A stretch of 64,000 nt of DNA from Clostridiales bacterium Firm_11 (GCA_001604105.1 LVAQ01000027.1:48149-112148); one strand, 5' to 3'; positions 42,474 to 51,618 are shown, counted from the stretch's first letter. Notes: generated by a model not told the origin, from the letters alone. Translations and numbers: made by a program.

Positions 42474-43469
42474 ATGGGCAACCCATCCTTTCAGCAGGCG
42501 CACAGGCGCGGCGCTCCCATGAACCATATGGCGCAAACATTTCATCATCTGCCGGTGCTTTATCACGAGGTCATGGCATGGATGCGCCCGTGTGAAGGCG
42601 GCGTATATCTGGATGGCACCTTGGGCGGGGGCGGGCATAGCGAGGGCATCCTGCGTGCGGCGGGAGGCAAGGCAACGCTCTTTGGCATTGACCGCGACAG
42701 GGAAGCGATCCACGCCGCCAGTGAGCGATTGCAGAATTACGCGGGGTTTATGCCTTTGCACGGCAATTTTCACGACGCCAAGGCGCTGCTCATGGGCGTG
42801 AACGCGCCGCCATTAGATGGCGCGTTGCTGGATTTGGGCGTGAGCAGCTACCAGCTGGATAACGCCGATCGCGGGTTCAGCTACCATGAGGATGCGCCGC
42901 TGGATATGCGCATGGATGCAACGCAGGGGCAGACGGCGGCAGAATACCTTGCAGGCATCACGGTAAGCGAGTTTCGACGCATTCTTACGGCGTTCGGGGA
43001 GGAGAAATGGGCGGCGCGCATAGCGCAGGTATTTGACGAAAAACGCCGTGAGCAGCCCATCCTGACAACGCAGGCACTGGTGCGCGTGGTGGATGCGGCC
43101 ATCCCCAAGGCGGTACGCCGCAAGGATGATGGCCATCCTGCGCGAAGGACATTCCAGGCAGTTCGCATTGCGCTCAATGATGAACTGGCGCCGCTGGAAG
43201 CCGCGCTGGCGGATATCGCTTCGCTGCTTGCGCCAAACGGTCGGCTTTTGGTGATTACCTTTCATTCGCTGGAGGACAGGATCGTGAAAAACACATTCCG
43301 GCGCTTTCAGAACCCGTGTACCTGCCCGCCCAAAGCGCCCATATGCACATGCGGAAAGGTTTCAACCGGCAAGGTGCTCGGCGGCGGTGCGATTGCGGCA
43401 ACGGCTGCGGAGATTGCGGAAAATCCAAGGGCGCGCAGTGCGAAACTGCGGGTATTTGAGCGGCGGTAG
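42474..43469 (+). CDS. rsmH: 16S rRNA (cytosine(1402)-N4)-methyltransferase
   Basis: The 331-residue protein carries LYHEVMAWMRP, the SAM loop LDGTLGGGGHSEGIL, DGALLDLGVSSYQLD, RGFSYHEDAPLDMRMD and the late ITFHSLEDRIVKNTFR. It methylates C1402 in the decoding centre; RsmI, encoded at 56 kb, modifies the ribose of the same base. The start at 42474 has GGAGGGGG seven bases upstream; ATGs at 42519 and 42528 do not. Unusually it is not at the head of a division and wall cluster: neither mraZ nor ftsL is adjacent. Confidence 0.95.
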   Translation: MGNPSFQQAHRRGAPMNHMAQTFHHLPVLYHEVMAWMRPCEGGVYLDGTLGGGGHSEGILRAAGGKATLFGIDRDREAIHAASERLQNYAGFMPLHGNFHDAKALLMGVNAPPLDGALLDLGVSSYQLDNADRGFSYHEDAPLDMRMDATQGQTAAEYLAGITVSEFRRILTAFGEEKWAARIAQVFDEKRREQPILTTQALVRVVDAAIPKAVRRKDDGHPARRTFQAVRIALNDELAPLEAALADIASLLAPNGRLLVITFHSLEDRIVKNTFRRFQNPCTCPPKAPICTCGKVSTGKVLGGGAIAATAAEIAENPRARSAKLRVFERR

Positions 43470-43614
43470 AGCGTACGAATGACCATGCACGTGATCCTCA
43501 AGTCGCCTTTTGGGGGCTTGAACGTGATGGAAGCGGGCGCAATAGTCAACACTGCCGCAAGCAGATGGCTGCGATGCTTGCTGGTAGCAAGGGCGGCGCT
43601 GGAGAAGAATCGAA

Positions 43615-43905
43615 AACAAGAAGGTTGTCGAAAAACCCCGCCACAGCGGTAAAAGATCAAGAACCACTGGCCCTTGCGGGGTTTGGATACCGAAAGAGTG
43701 CGTGCGCCCAGTGGGCATTTCGCCGAAAGCGAAAGCCAACTGGGGGTGGGAGGTTTAACAAGCGCAGGGCACGGCAGTGCCGGGTGCGTCTATTAAACCG
43801 AGTGGGCAAGCGCCCCAACGACTTACCCCGAAAGCATTTTTGCATAGCCAGCGAACAACCCGCAAGGCTATGAAGCGAGCGATGGTAGAAACCAGCCGGG
43901 TATTC
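43615..43905 (-). repeat. Intergenic repeat element, copy B
   Basis: Read on the minus strand this begins GGTTTCTACCATCGC and ends in GGGGTTTTTCGACAACC, the same ends as copy A at 5058-5230, with a longer unrelated middle. Short frames cross it but have no ribosome site. It fills most of the 504-base gap between rsmH and the helicase gene. The bases 43470-43614 show nothing else. Confidence 0.5.
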
Positions 43906-43914
43906 TTTGACAAG

Positions 43915-43960
43915 CATAACAGCAGGGTGCTCCGCAAACGCGGAGCACCCTGCTGTTATG
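43915..43960. terminator. 21-bp perfect hairpin between convergent genes
   Basis: CATAACAGCAGGGTGCTCCG and its complement close on a four-base AAAC loop. It stands 13 bases from the helicase stop and can end transcripts from both sides. Confidence 0.75.
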
Positions 43961-43973
43961 ATAGGTTATACGC

Positions 43974-45491
43974 TCAGCGTGATTCGTATTTACGAACGCT
44001 GGGCTGGCTGGTACGCCGCGAACGGTCGTTGGCGCTGTAGCCGCCGCGATAATCCGCGCGATTCTCCTGCTGCAAAGGACGGTTGCCTTCAACGGCGCGC
44101 CTGACCATGCCTTGCCCGTTCTGCGCAAACGTGTTGCTCTTGGGGGCTACCGGTACGCCGCGCTGGGCGCTGAAACGGTCACCTTGCGTTACGGGTGTCC
44201 CTGCGCTTTGGGTACGGCCGGGTGTTGCTGGCCGTCGACTGTTCATGCCGCCCATCGGCGACATCCCTCTGCGCTCAGGCATTGCCTCCCCGCGCATATT
44301 GACGCGCGTCACACGGGCTGGGCGCGGCTGGCTGGGCTGCTTGACCGTCTCGGTAAACACCTGCATCGGCCATGCGCTTTCCTCGCGCGGAATCTTTTTG
44401 CCGATAAGCTTCTCAATAGCGTACAGGCTCTTCATCTCGTCAATACAGCAAAAACTGATGGCGTCACCGGCGAGCCCCGCGCGGCCTGTGCGGCCAATGC
44501 GATGGACATACGCTTCCGGTTCATTGGGCAGATCATAATTGATCACATGGGAAAGCCCCGCGACATCGATGCCGCGCGCGGCGATATCCGTAGCGATGAG
44601 CACTTTCAAATTGCCGCGCTTGAACAGCCCCAACGCCTGTTGACGGGCGCTCTGGCTTTTGTCGCCGTGGATGGCCATGGCGCGCACATTCATGCGTTCC
44701 AGTTCGCGTACAACGCGATCGGCGCCGTGCTTGGTACGGGTGAACACCAGCGCGTTTTCCACTTCGGGCTTCTTGAGGATATCGGCCAGCAAAAGCCGCT
44801 TATTGAGCTTATCCACCGTATAGAGCGATTGATGGATGGTATCCACCGTGCTGCTGACGGGATCTACCTTTACGGTTTCCGGTGCTTGCAGGATGCTCAT
44901 GGCAAGCTTCTCCACCTCGTGGGGCATGGTAGCCGAGAAGAACAGCGTTTGCCGCTTTGCGGGAAGCAAGGCGATTACGCGCTTTACATCATGGATAAAA
45001 CCCATATCCAGCATGCGGTCGGCTTCATCCAGCACAAAGATTTCAATCTGGGACAGGTCGATGTGACCTTGCCCGATGAGATCGTTAAGCCTCCCGGGCG
45101 TAGCGATGATGATTTGCACGCCGCGCCGCAGCTGATCTACCTGGCCAGCCTGGTTTACGCCGCCGAAGATAACGCAGTTGCGAAGCGCCAGGTGCTTACC
45201 ATAGAGGGTGAAGTTCTCCTGGATTTGGATGGCCAGTTCACGCGTGGGGGTCAGGATCAGCGCGCGCGGTTTACGGCTGGGCACTGCCTGCTTTTGGGTG
45301 TACAGTTTTTGGAGAATCGGCAGCGCGAAGGCGGCGGTTTTGCCGGTGCCTGTCTGCGCGCAACCCAACACATCCTTCCCCTGCAAAACCATCGGGATGG
45401 TCTCCCGCTGGATGGGGGTAGGTTCTTCATAGCCCGCCTCGCGCGTAGCTTTCAGAATGGGCGCGATGAGGGGCATTTCGGAAAAAATCAT
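43974..45491 (-). CDS. DEAD-box RNA helicase
   Basis: The 505-residue helicase has the Q motif (EEPTPIQRETIP), AQTGTGKT, PTRELA, TPGRL, VLDEADRMLD, SATMP, and in the second RecA domain VFTRTKHGAD, TDIAARGIDV and HRIGRTGR. The last 130 residues are low-complexity, rich in Arg, Gly, Gln and Pro, and probably bind RNA without fixed fold. It resembles CshA/RhlE helicases that act in ribosome assembly and RNA decay, often in the cold. AAAGGAAG precedes ATG at 45491. Its leader is over 200 bases long. Confidence 0.93.
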   Translation of the reverse strand: MIFSEMPLIAPILKATREAGYEEPTPIQRETIPMVLQGKDVLGCAQTGTGKTAAFALPILQKLYTQKQAVPSRKPRALILTPTRELAIQIQENFTLYGKHLALRNCVIFGGVNQAGQVDQLRRGVQIIIATPGRLNDLIGQGHIDLSQIEIFVLDEADRMLDMGFIHDVKRVIALLPAKRQTLFFSATMPHEVEKLAMSILQAPETVKVDPVSSTVDTIHQSLYTVDKLNKRLLLADILKKPEVENALVFTRTKHGADRVVRELERMNVRAMAIHGDKSQSARQQALGLFKRGNLKVLIATDIAARGIDVAGLSHVINYDLPNEPEAYVHRIGRTGRAGLAGDAISFCCIDEMKSLYAIEKLIGKKIPREESAWPMQVFTETVKQPSQPRPARVTRVNMRGEAMPERRGMSPMGGMNSRRPATPGRTQSAGTPVTQGDRFSAQRGVPVAPKSNTFAQNGQGMVRRAVEGNRPLQQENRADYRGGYSANDRSRRTSQPSVRKYESR

Positions 45492-45704
45492 GAATACTTC
45501 CTTTCCATGTTCGCATTCCACGCATCGGGTATGGAATGGTTCGCGGGAACGCGGCTTTGCCTGCGTTGCCTCGCGCGCCGCCTGTATGGACGGGCGGCAG
45601 TGTTTTTGCGTAGTATGGCTGGCCATGGCGTTATATGCTTTGCAGCGGATTGCCACCGATGCCTGTTGCCGTACCGTACCCTGCGGGAATCGCACGGAAA
45701 TATT

Positions 45705-45733
45705 ATTATACCATGATTATCGATAGAACGCAA
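45705..45733 (-). promoter_or_regulatory. Promoter of the DEAD-box helicase gene
   Basis: TTGCGT (45733-45728) and TATAAT (45710-45705) on the minus strand are 17 bases apart. The implied 5' leader is about 205 bases and contains no gene. Confidence 0.6.
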
Positions 45734-45884
45734 AATAGAAAATTGGGCGCGGGGGTTTTTTGTTATAGCCCTGTTAGGAAGCAAAACCACGATGGCGCCG
45801 TAACGCTTCCTGCCGCCAAGAGAACGAGCCTATGCCCCTTGATGCAGGCAAAGCATCTGGAAAGCGCTGCATCCTTTGCGTGAA

Positions 45885-45923
45885 GTAAAACGCGGCTCCG
45901 CTGTATACGGAGCCGCGTTTTAC
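45885..45923 (-). terminator. Terminator of the MarR-ABC exporter operon
   Basis: GTAAAACGCGGCTCCG pairs perfectly with CGGAGCCGCGTTTTAC around a seven-base loop, 13 bases from the last stop of the operon. Confidence 0.85.
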
Positions 45924-45935
45924 AAAGATATCAGG

Positions 45936-47843
45936 TCACTCCAGCTCAAAGGCGCCGGTATAGAGTTGATAGTATTTGCCTTTTTGCACAAGCAACTCGT
46001 CATGGGTGCCGCGCTCGATGATACGGCCTTGCTCCAGCACCATGATCACATCGGCGTTGCGCACGGTGGATAGGCGGTGCGCAATCACAAATACGGTACG
46101 CCCTTGCATCAGCGCATCCATGCCCTTTTGCACAATGGCTTCGGTACGTGTGTCGATGGAGCTGGTGGCCTCGTCCAATATCATCACGGGAGGATCGGCT
46201 ACGGCCGCGCGCGCGATGGAGAGCAGTTGCCGCTGCCCCTGGCTCAATCCGCTGCCATCGCCAGTCAGTACTGTATCATAGCCCTTGGGAAGCATGCGGA
46301 TAAATGTATCGGCATTGGCGCGTTTTGCGGCGGCGATGCACGCATTATCCGTGGCGCTCAGCTTGCCGTAGCGGATGTTTTCCATCACGGTTCCGGTAAA
46401 CAGGTTCACATCCTGCAGCACCACGCCGAGGCTGTTACGCAGATCATCCTTCTTGATCTTGTTGATGTTGATGCCGTCATAGCGAATCTTTCCATCGGAA
46501 ATATCGTAGAAGCGGTTAATGAGGTTGGCGATGGTGGTCTTGCCCGCGCCGGTAGAGCCTACAAAGGCAACCTTCTGCCCGGGTTTTGCGTACAGGCTGA
46601 TGTCGTTGAGCACAGGTTTGCCTTCCTCATAGCTGAAATCCACATCCTGCAAAACCACATCACCCATCAGGCGTTCGTAGGTTACAGAACCGTCGCTGTG
46701 GGGGTGTTTCCACGCCCAGGTGCCTGTGTGTTCGGTGGTTTCCACCAGCGCGCCGCGGCTGTCAAGCGCAGCGTTAACGAGGGTTACATAGCCGGCATCT
46801 ACTTCCTCGGGCTCATCCATCAGTTTGAAAATCCGGCCTGCACCAGCCAGCGCCATGATTACCGCGTTGAGCTGCTGGCTTATTTGCGTAATCGGCATGG
46901 TGAAACTGCGGCTCAGTTGCAGAAATGCCGCGATGCCGCCCAGTGTTAACCCACCGACGCCCCCGATGGCAAGCGCGCCGCCAAGAATGGTAATGAGCGC
47001 GTATTGCAGGTTGCCAAGGTTGCCCAGTACGGGCATGAGGATGTTTGCGAAGGTATTGGCTTTGGTGGCCGAATCCAACAGATCGGTGTTGCGCTGCTCA
47101 AAGCCTTCGATGGCTTTGTTTTCATGGTTGAAAACCTTCACCACCTTCTGGCCGTTGATCATCTCCTCGATGTAGCCGTTCAGTCCGCCGATGTCCTTTT
47201 GCTGTTTGGTGAAATATACACCGCTCTTGCCGCCGATTTTGGCTGCCACGAGCATCATCAGGAAGATGGTCAGCACAACAAAGGCAGTCAGGATGAGGTT
47301 GGTCGCGCACATGGCCACAAACACGGCGATCACCGTAACCAGTGCCGATACCGTCTGCGGCAGGCTTTGGCTAATCATTTGGCGCAGCGTGTCAATATCG
47401 TTGGTGTAGTGACTCATCACATCCCCGAAGGAGTGGGTGTCGAAATAGCGGATCGGCAGGCGCTGCATATGGGTAAACAATGCATCGCGGATGTTCTTTA
47501 GCGTGTTTTGCCCTACCGAAACCATCAGGAAGTTGGTCAGGAAACCCGCCAGCGCGCCAGCAAGATAAATCACGCCCATGGTGAGCACCGCGCGCAGCAA
47601 ACCGTCAAATACGGGGTTATCGACCAACAGCAGCGGGGTAATGTAATCATCGATCAATCGTTGCAGGAACAATCCGCCCAGCGCGCTTGTGACCGCGCTG
47701 ATCAACACGCATAGCAGCACCAGCGCCAGCCGCCATTTGAAAGGTGCCAGGTAGGCAAGCAGCCGTTTGATCGTGCCCTTGCTGAGCTTGGCAGGTTGGC
47801 CCATTTTAGCGCCGTGGCCGCCGCGCATCATACCACCCATCAT
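45936..47843 (-). CDS. ABC exporter half-transporter, canonical-site subunit
   Basis: The 635-residue protein has a six-helix exporter domain (about 40-350) and an ATPase domain with Walker A GSTGAGKTT, signature LSQGQRQLLSIARA, Walker B MILDEATSSID (catalytic Glu present) and a VIAHRLST switch. A Met/Gly/His-rich N-terminus (MMGGMMRGGHGAKMGQ) is odd and might bind metal. The pair with the next gene resembles heterodimeric multidrug exporters such as TM287/288 and BmrCD. The stop of the preceding gene overlaps its start by four bases. Confidence 0.93.
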   Translation of the reverse strand: MMGGMMRGGHGAKMGQPAKLSKGTIKRLLAYLAPFKWRLALVLLCVLISAVTSALGGLFLQRLIDDYITPLLLVDNPVFDGLLRAVLTMGVIYLAGALAGFLTNFLMVSVGQNTLKNIRDALFTHMQRLPIRYFDTHSFGDVMSHYTNDIDTLRQMISQSLPQTVSALVTVIAVFVAMCATNLILTAFVVLTIFLMMLVAAKIGGKSGVYFTKQQKDIGGLNGYIEEMINGQKVVKVFNHENKAIEGFEQRNTDLLDSATKANTFANILMPVLGNLGNLQYALITILGGALAIGGVGGLTLGGIAAFLQLSRSFTMPITQISQQLNAVIMALAGAGRIFKLMDEPEEVDAGYVTLVNAALDSRGALVETTEHTGTWAWKHPHSDGSVTYERLMGDVVLQDVDFSYEEGKPVLNDISLYAKPGQKVAFVGSTGAGKTTIANLINRFYDISDGKIRYDGININKIKKDDLRNSLGVVLQDVNLFTGTVMENIRYGKLSATDNACIAAAKRANADTFIRMLPKGYDTVLTGDGSGLSQGQRQLLSIARAAVADPPVMILDEATSSIDTRTEAIVQKGMDALMQGRTVFVIAHRLSTVRNADVIMVLEQGRIIERGTHDELLVQKGKYYQLYTGAFELE

Positions 47844-49570
47844 GGCTGTTCACTCCCTTTCGTTTGGGATTCATAGACTTCCCGATAGATATCGCTGCTG
47901 TGCAGCAGCTCTGCATGCGTGCCGACTGCGGCCACGGTTCCGCCATCCATCACAATGATCATATCCGATTCCTGTACAGATGCGACGCGCTGGGCGACAA
48001 TCAGCTTGGTGGTATGGGGGATTTCATCACGGAAAGCCTGACGGATCAACGCGTCGGTGGCGGTATCCACAGCGCTGGTGGAATCGTCCAAAATGAGGAT
48101 TTTGGGGCTTTTGAGCAGCGCCCGGGCAATGCAAAGGCGCTGCTTCTGCCCGCCGGAAACATTGACGCCGCCTTGCTCAATGACCGTATCATACCCATCG
48201 GGGAACTGCCGGATGAACCCATCCGCCTGCGCCAGGCGGCATGCGTGTTCAAGCTGCGCGTCGGTCGCGTTTTCATTGCCCCAGTGCAGGTTATCCTTAA
48301 TGGTACCAGTAAACAGTTCGTTCTTTTGCAGCACCATGGATACCGCGTCACGCAGCGCGGTCAAATCATAATCCTTCACATTCACGCCGCCAACGTATAC
48401 GCTGCCCAGCGTAGCGTCATACAAACGAGGGATCAGCTGCATCAGCGTGGATTTCCCGCTGCCGGTTTCTCCCAATACGCCAACCACAGCGCCGGAAGGG
48501 ATGGTGAGGTTGATGTCTTTCAAACAGAGATGCTGCGCATCTTTGCTGTAACTGAAACCAACATTGCGGAATTCCAGCGAGCCGTCGCGCACCTGTGTTA
48601 TCGGGTTATCGCCACTTTGGATATCCGTCTGCTCATTGAGCACTTCGACAATGCGTTCCGCGGAGGCGCGGGAGATGCTTACCATCACAAAAACCATGGA
48701 GAGCATCATCAGGCTCATTAAAACTTGCTGTGCGTAAGTAAGCAGGCTCATCAACTGCCCCGTGGTCAGCGTCGAGCCGACGATCATCCGCGCGCCGAAC
48801 CAGCTAAGCAGCAGGATGATCACATACATGGTGAACTGCATCAGCGGCATGCTAAAAGCGAGGATGCGCTCTGCCAAACTGTAATCCCGATAGATATCGG
48901 TCGATACGGCTTCAAACTTCTGCGTTTCATAGTTCTCACGCACATAGCTTTTGACCACGCGAATACCGCGCACATTTTCCTGAACGACCTTGTTCAGTTT
49001 GTCGTAAGTCTTGAAAACACGCTTGAAGATAGGATGCGCTTTGCTGATGATCAGGTACATGCCAATACCCAACACGGGGATGGAAACCAGAAAGATCCAT
49101 GCTAGATTGGGACTGACGCGGAACGCCATCGCCAGTGAAAACACCAGCATCATAGGCGAGCGAACCGCAATACGCACGATCATCTGGAAGGCGTTTTGCA
49201 CGTTGGTGACATCGGTCGTAAGCCGGGTAACCAAACTGGCGCTGGAGAATTTATCGATATTGAGAAAAGAGAAGCTTTGCACATTATGGAAGAGATCCTG
49301 ACGCACATTGTGCGCAAAACCGGCCGAAGCTTTTGCGGCTGTGCGTCCGGCCAGTGCGCCAAAAAGAAGCGATACAAGGCAGCTGATTACCAGCAGTATG
49401 CCATACTGCCAGATGGCGGTCATGCTTCCTTTGGAAATGCCCTCGTCAATCAGGCTGGCCATCAGGATGGGGATGACCACATCAATGATGACTTCAATAC
49501 ACACATAAAGGGGGGTGAGGAAAGTCGGCTTGCTGTATTCACGCAAGCACTTGGCGAGTCGTTTGATCAT
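47840..49570 (-). CDS. ABC exporter half-transporter, degenerate-site subunit
   Basis: The 576-residue protein has six helices (about 15-310) followed by an ATPase domain with Walker A GETGSGKST and signature VSGGQKQRLCIARALL. Its Walker B reads ILILDDSTSAVD: the catalytic glutamate is replaced by aspartate. This is the hallmark of the degenerate-site partner in heterodimeric ABC exporters, so it should pair with the product of the next gene. Substrates are probably drugs or lipids. It overlaps both the MarR gene and the partner gene by four bases. Confidence 0.93.
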   Translation of the reverse strand: MIKRLAKCLREYSKPTFLTPLYVCIEVIIDVVIPILMASLIDEGISKGSMTAIWQYGILLVISCLVSLLFGALAGRTAAKASAGFAHNVRQDLFHNVQSFSFLNIDKFSSASLVTRLTTDVTNVQNAFQMIVRIAVRSPMMLVFSLAMAFRVSPNLAWIFLVSIPVLGIGMYLIISKAHPIFKRVFKTYDKLNKVVQENVRGIRVVKSYVRENYETQKFEAVSTDIYRDYSLAERILAFSMPLMQFTMYVIILLLSWFGARMIVGSTLTTGQLMSLLTYAQQVLMSLMMLSMVFVMVSISRASAERIVEVLNEQTDIQSGDNPITQVRDGSLEFRNVGFSYSKDAQHLCLKDINLTIPSGAVVGVLGETGSGKSTLMQLIPRLYDATLGSVYVGGVNVKDYDLTALRDAVSMVLQKNELFTGTIKDNLHWGNENATDAQLEHACRLAQADGFIRQFPDGYDTVIEQGGVNVSGGQKQRLCIARALLKSPKILILDDSTSAVDTATDALIRQAFRDEIPHTTKLIVAQRVASVQESDMIIVMDGGTVAAVGTHAELLHSSDIYREVYESQTKGSEQP

Positions 49571-50055
49571 TCGTTTGCCTCCCCGTGGTCAGGATTCTCG
49601 GGTAAATCGCCCTGTTGGGCGAGGTATTCATTGAGATTGTTCTCCATCTTCGTAGTTGCGGAGAGAAACGCGGCCAGCTCATCCGGCGTGATGTCTTTGG
49701 TAATCAGTTTATTGATTTCTTCAAATACCGACCGCACATGATCATGGTGCTCGGTGGCAAGCTGCGTGAGCATAAGCCGCTTGAGGCGCGCATCATGGAC
49801 CACGGGCTCGCGATAGAGAAGCCCTTTCCGTTCCATGGTCTGCAAGATGGCGCTGGCCGTAGAGCGCCTGATTTCAAAGGCGCGTTCCAAATCCCGCTGG
49901 TATACGGCTTCCCCGGCGTGGTGGTGAATGAAGTGAATCACGTGACCTTGCATGGGCGTGAATTTCCATTTTGTATGCAGTTTAGAATCCGCGAGCTTGC
50001 GGATGAGGTTAAATAACCTTCGCATGACAAAGGTTACTTCCTGTCTAGTTTCCAT
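49567..50055 (-). CDS. MarR-family repressor of the ABC exporter operon
   Basis: The 162-residue winged-helix protein has the MarR layout: dimerisation helices at both ends, a recognition helix in RDLERAFEIRRSTASAILQTMERKGLL and a wing REPVVHDARLKRLMLT. It is the first gene of a three-gene operon in which all junctions overlap by four bases. A palindrome over its own promoter -10 suggests that it shuts off itself and the exporter until a ligand binds. Confidence 0.93.
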   Translation of the reverse strand: METRQEVTFVMRRLFNLIRKLADSKLHTKWKFTPMQGHVIHFIHHHAGEAVYQRDLERAFEIRRSTASAILQTMERKGLLYREPVVHDARLKRLMLTQLATEHHDHVRSVFEEINKLITKDITPDELAAFLSATTKMENNLNEYLAQQGDLPENPDHGEANE

Positions 50056-50080
50056 AACGTCGTCTTTCGCCTCCTGATAT

Positions 50081-50124
50081 TGTTAGGATGCTAACATTAT
50101 AGTTGGCGTTTTTTTACTTGTCAA
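50081..50124 (-). promoter_or_regulatory. Consensus promoter with MarR operator
   Basis: On the minus strand TTGACA (50124-50119) and TATAAT (50101-50096) are 17 bases apart. The perfect palindrome TGTTAG-GATG-CTAACA (50096-50081) begins at the last base of the -10 box, ideal for repression of the MarR-ABC operon. Confidence 0.8.
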
Positions 50125-50243
50125 CATCAATCACAAATGTTCATAACGTGTTCATAAATGCCCAAGCGCCTTGTGTGGCCTTGGGCATGGTATGCAGCTT
50201 TTGTGGTGGCATCACAGTAAGCAGGGGGCCCTATGGCCTCCTG

Positions 50244-51287
50244 TCAGGTGATCACACCGGAGACAAGGCGATCGACCAGCGCGATGGCTTTGCTCAGGCG
50301 CTGGGTATAATCCCCGTTGATTACCACAAGCTTATCGCCAAAGCCGTGGTAATGGTACATGTTGAGCAACCTGTCGCTAAGCGCCATGCGGCGTTCCTTC
50401 TCGCCGTTGAGGCGCTGGCCATCCGCAACCCATTTGACATCCGGCAGCAGGTAAAGCATCAGGTCATACTTGGTATGATCGATGTAAGCTTCTACCAACG
50501 GGTTTCGATGCCCCAGATAAATTTCGCTGAAATAATCGGTATACGTTGCGTCGGTATCAAAAAAGCAGACCTTGTTAGCGGTGCGCAGCGCCTGATAATC
50601 CTGCTCATATTGCAAATGCGCGATGCGGAAAAAATCTGTATCGGTAAAGATGGTTTCATCATTGCCCAGATAATCGCGCGCGTAGTAGCGGCCTACTTCT
50701 TCTGACCAGGATGTGTTGTATAGCTTGGCAAGGCATTTGGTGAGCGTGGTTTTGCCGCAGCTTTCCGTACCGGCGATGAGCACTTTCTTGGCAAAAAACG
50801 GACGCGCCGAACCCAAAATGTAATGCCAGTTCCCCAGAATGTTGTTGCGGATATCCGTCGCAGAGATGGGATACCGCGTACGGGCAGGGTCAAAAAGCTC
50901 TACCACAGCATCGGGGAAATACTGCGCCAGAATGGCTTGCTCCTCGCCATCGCCCATGAAAAACGCGTCGATATGCTCCGCGACGACCGCCTTCATGCGC
51001 TCGCTCCACAGCGGCCAGCCTTCCGGCGGCGCGGGGATATCAGTTTCATCCAGCACGCGCACCTGAATATGCTCCATATCCTGTACCTGCTGGGATATCC
51101 ACTGTTTGCGGAGCTGATAGGTAATGGTAGGCAACCCGGCGGCTTGGCAAAGCTCATGCGTCTGGGTTGCGTTATCGGAGATGACGACCACCAGCTTCTC
51201 ACACTGGGTGGATGCCTCAATAATCTGGTACAGATGACCCCTGTGCGGCGGCAAAAAACGGCCGAAATACACACCGAGTTTATACAT
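50244..51287 (-). CDS. nadR: NadR-like NMN adenylyltransferase / ribosylnicotinamide kinase
   Basis: The 347-residue protein joins two catalytic domains. Residues 1-160 are a nucleotidyltransferase (GVYFGRFLPPHRGHLYQI, then YPISATDIRNNILGNW, the ISSTxIR-like motif). Residues 165-347 are a kinase with P-loop IAGTESCGKTTLTKCLA. They make NMN from nicotinamide riboside and then NAD. The DNA-binding N-terminus of E. coli NadR is absent, as in Haemophilus, so it should be an enzyme only. A promoter lies at 51352-51324. The 188 bases to the MarR gene hold a weak hairpin. Confidence 0.92.
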   Translation of the reverse strand: MYKLGVYFGRFLPPHRGHLYQIIEASTQCEKLVVVISDNATQTHELCQAAGLPTITYQLRKQWISQQVQDMEHIQVRVLDETDIPAPPEGWPLWSERMKAVVAEHIDAFFMGDGEEQAILAQYFPDAVVELFDPARTRYPISATDIRNNILGNWHYILGSARPFFAKKVLIAGTESCGKTTLTKCLAKLYNTSWSEEVGRYYARDYLGNDETIFTDTDFFRIAHLQYEQDYQALRTANKVCFFDTDATYTDYFSEIYLGHRNPLVEAYIDHTKYDLMLYLLPDVKWVADGQRLNGEKERRMALSDRLLNMYHYHGFGDKLVVINGDYTQRLSKAIALVDRLVSGVIT

Positions 51288-51323
51288 ACGGGCTTCCTCC
51301 TTGGCTTGGATGGGGTTTCAGAC

Positions 51324-51352
51324 AGTATAACGGCTTTTATGGGCAGCGACAA
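51324..51352 (-). promoter_or_regulatory. Promoter of the nadR-like gene
   Basis: TTGTCG (51352-51347) and TATACT (51329-51324) on the minus strand are 17 bases apart, 36 bases before the start. Confidence 0.6.
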
Positions 51353-51508
51353 GTATTGTCTGGATTTTGACAAACCGATTTGGACAAACCGTCGGCAAAC
51401 GGCTGTTTGTGATGCGGGCAACCGCATACCGGCGATACAGCCGGGTGGGGACGGGGCGGCGCACTCCAATGATAGCAAGGGGTGGCATGGCTGTCAACTG
51501 CTGATCGC

Positions 51509-51535
51509 TGCCGCATGCCGTACAAGCATGCGGCA
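51509..51535. other. Isolated 10-bp hairpin in the nadR-birA gap
   Basis: TGCCGCATGC and GCATGCGGCA close on a seven-base loop between two divergent promoters. No gene ends nearby and no T tract follows, so its role is unclear. Confidence 0.4.
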
Positions 51536-51618
51536 GAGCAGGCGCAGGTTGTTGAGGTTATCCGTGAAAGCGTGTCGCTAGCAGAATACGCTGGTTGATA
51601 CTTACGATGCAAGCATGC

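Noticed and set aside
40253..42481. 742-codon open frame antisense to valS
   Set aside because: It mirrors the valS reading frame in GC-rich DNA, has no ribosome site and no recognisable domain; valS on the other strand is certain.
44112..45716. 534-codon frame antisense to the DEAD-box helicase
   Set aside because: It has a low-complexity His/Gln-rich translation and no homology pattern; the helicase motifs on the minus strand explain the region.
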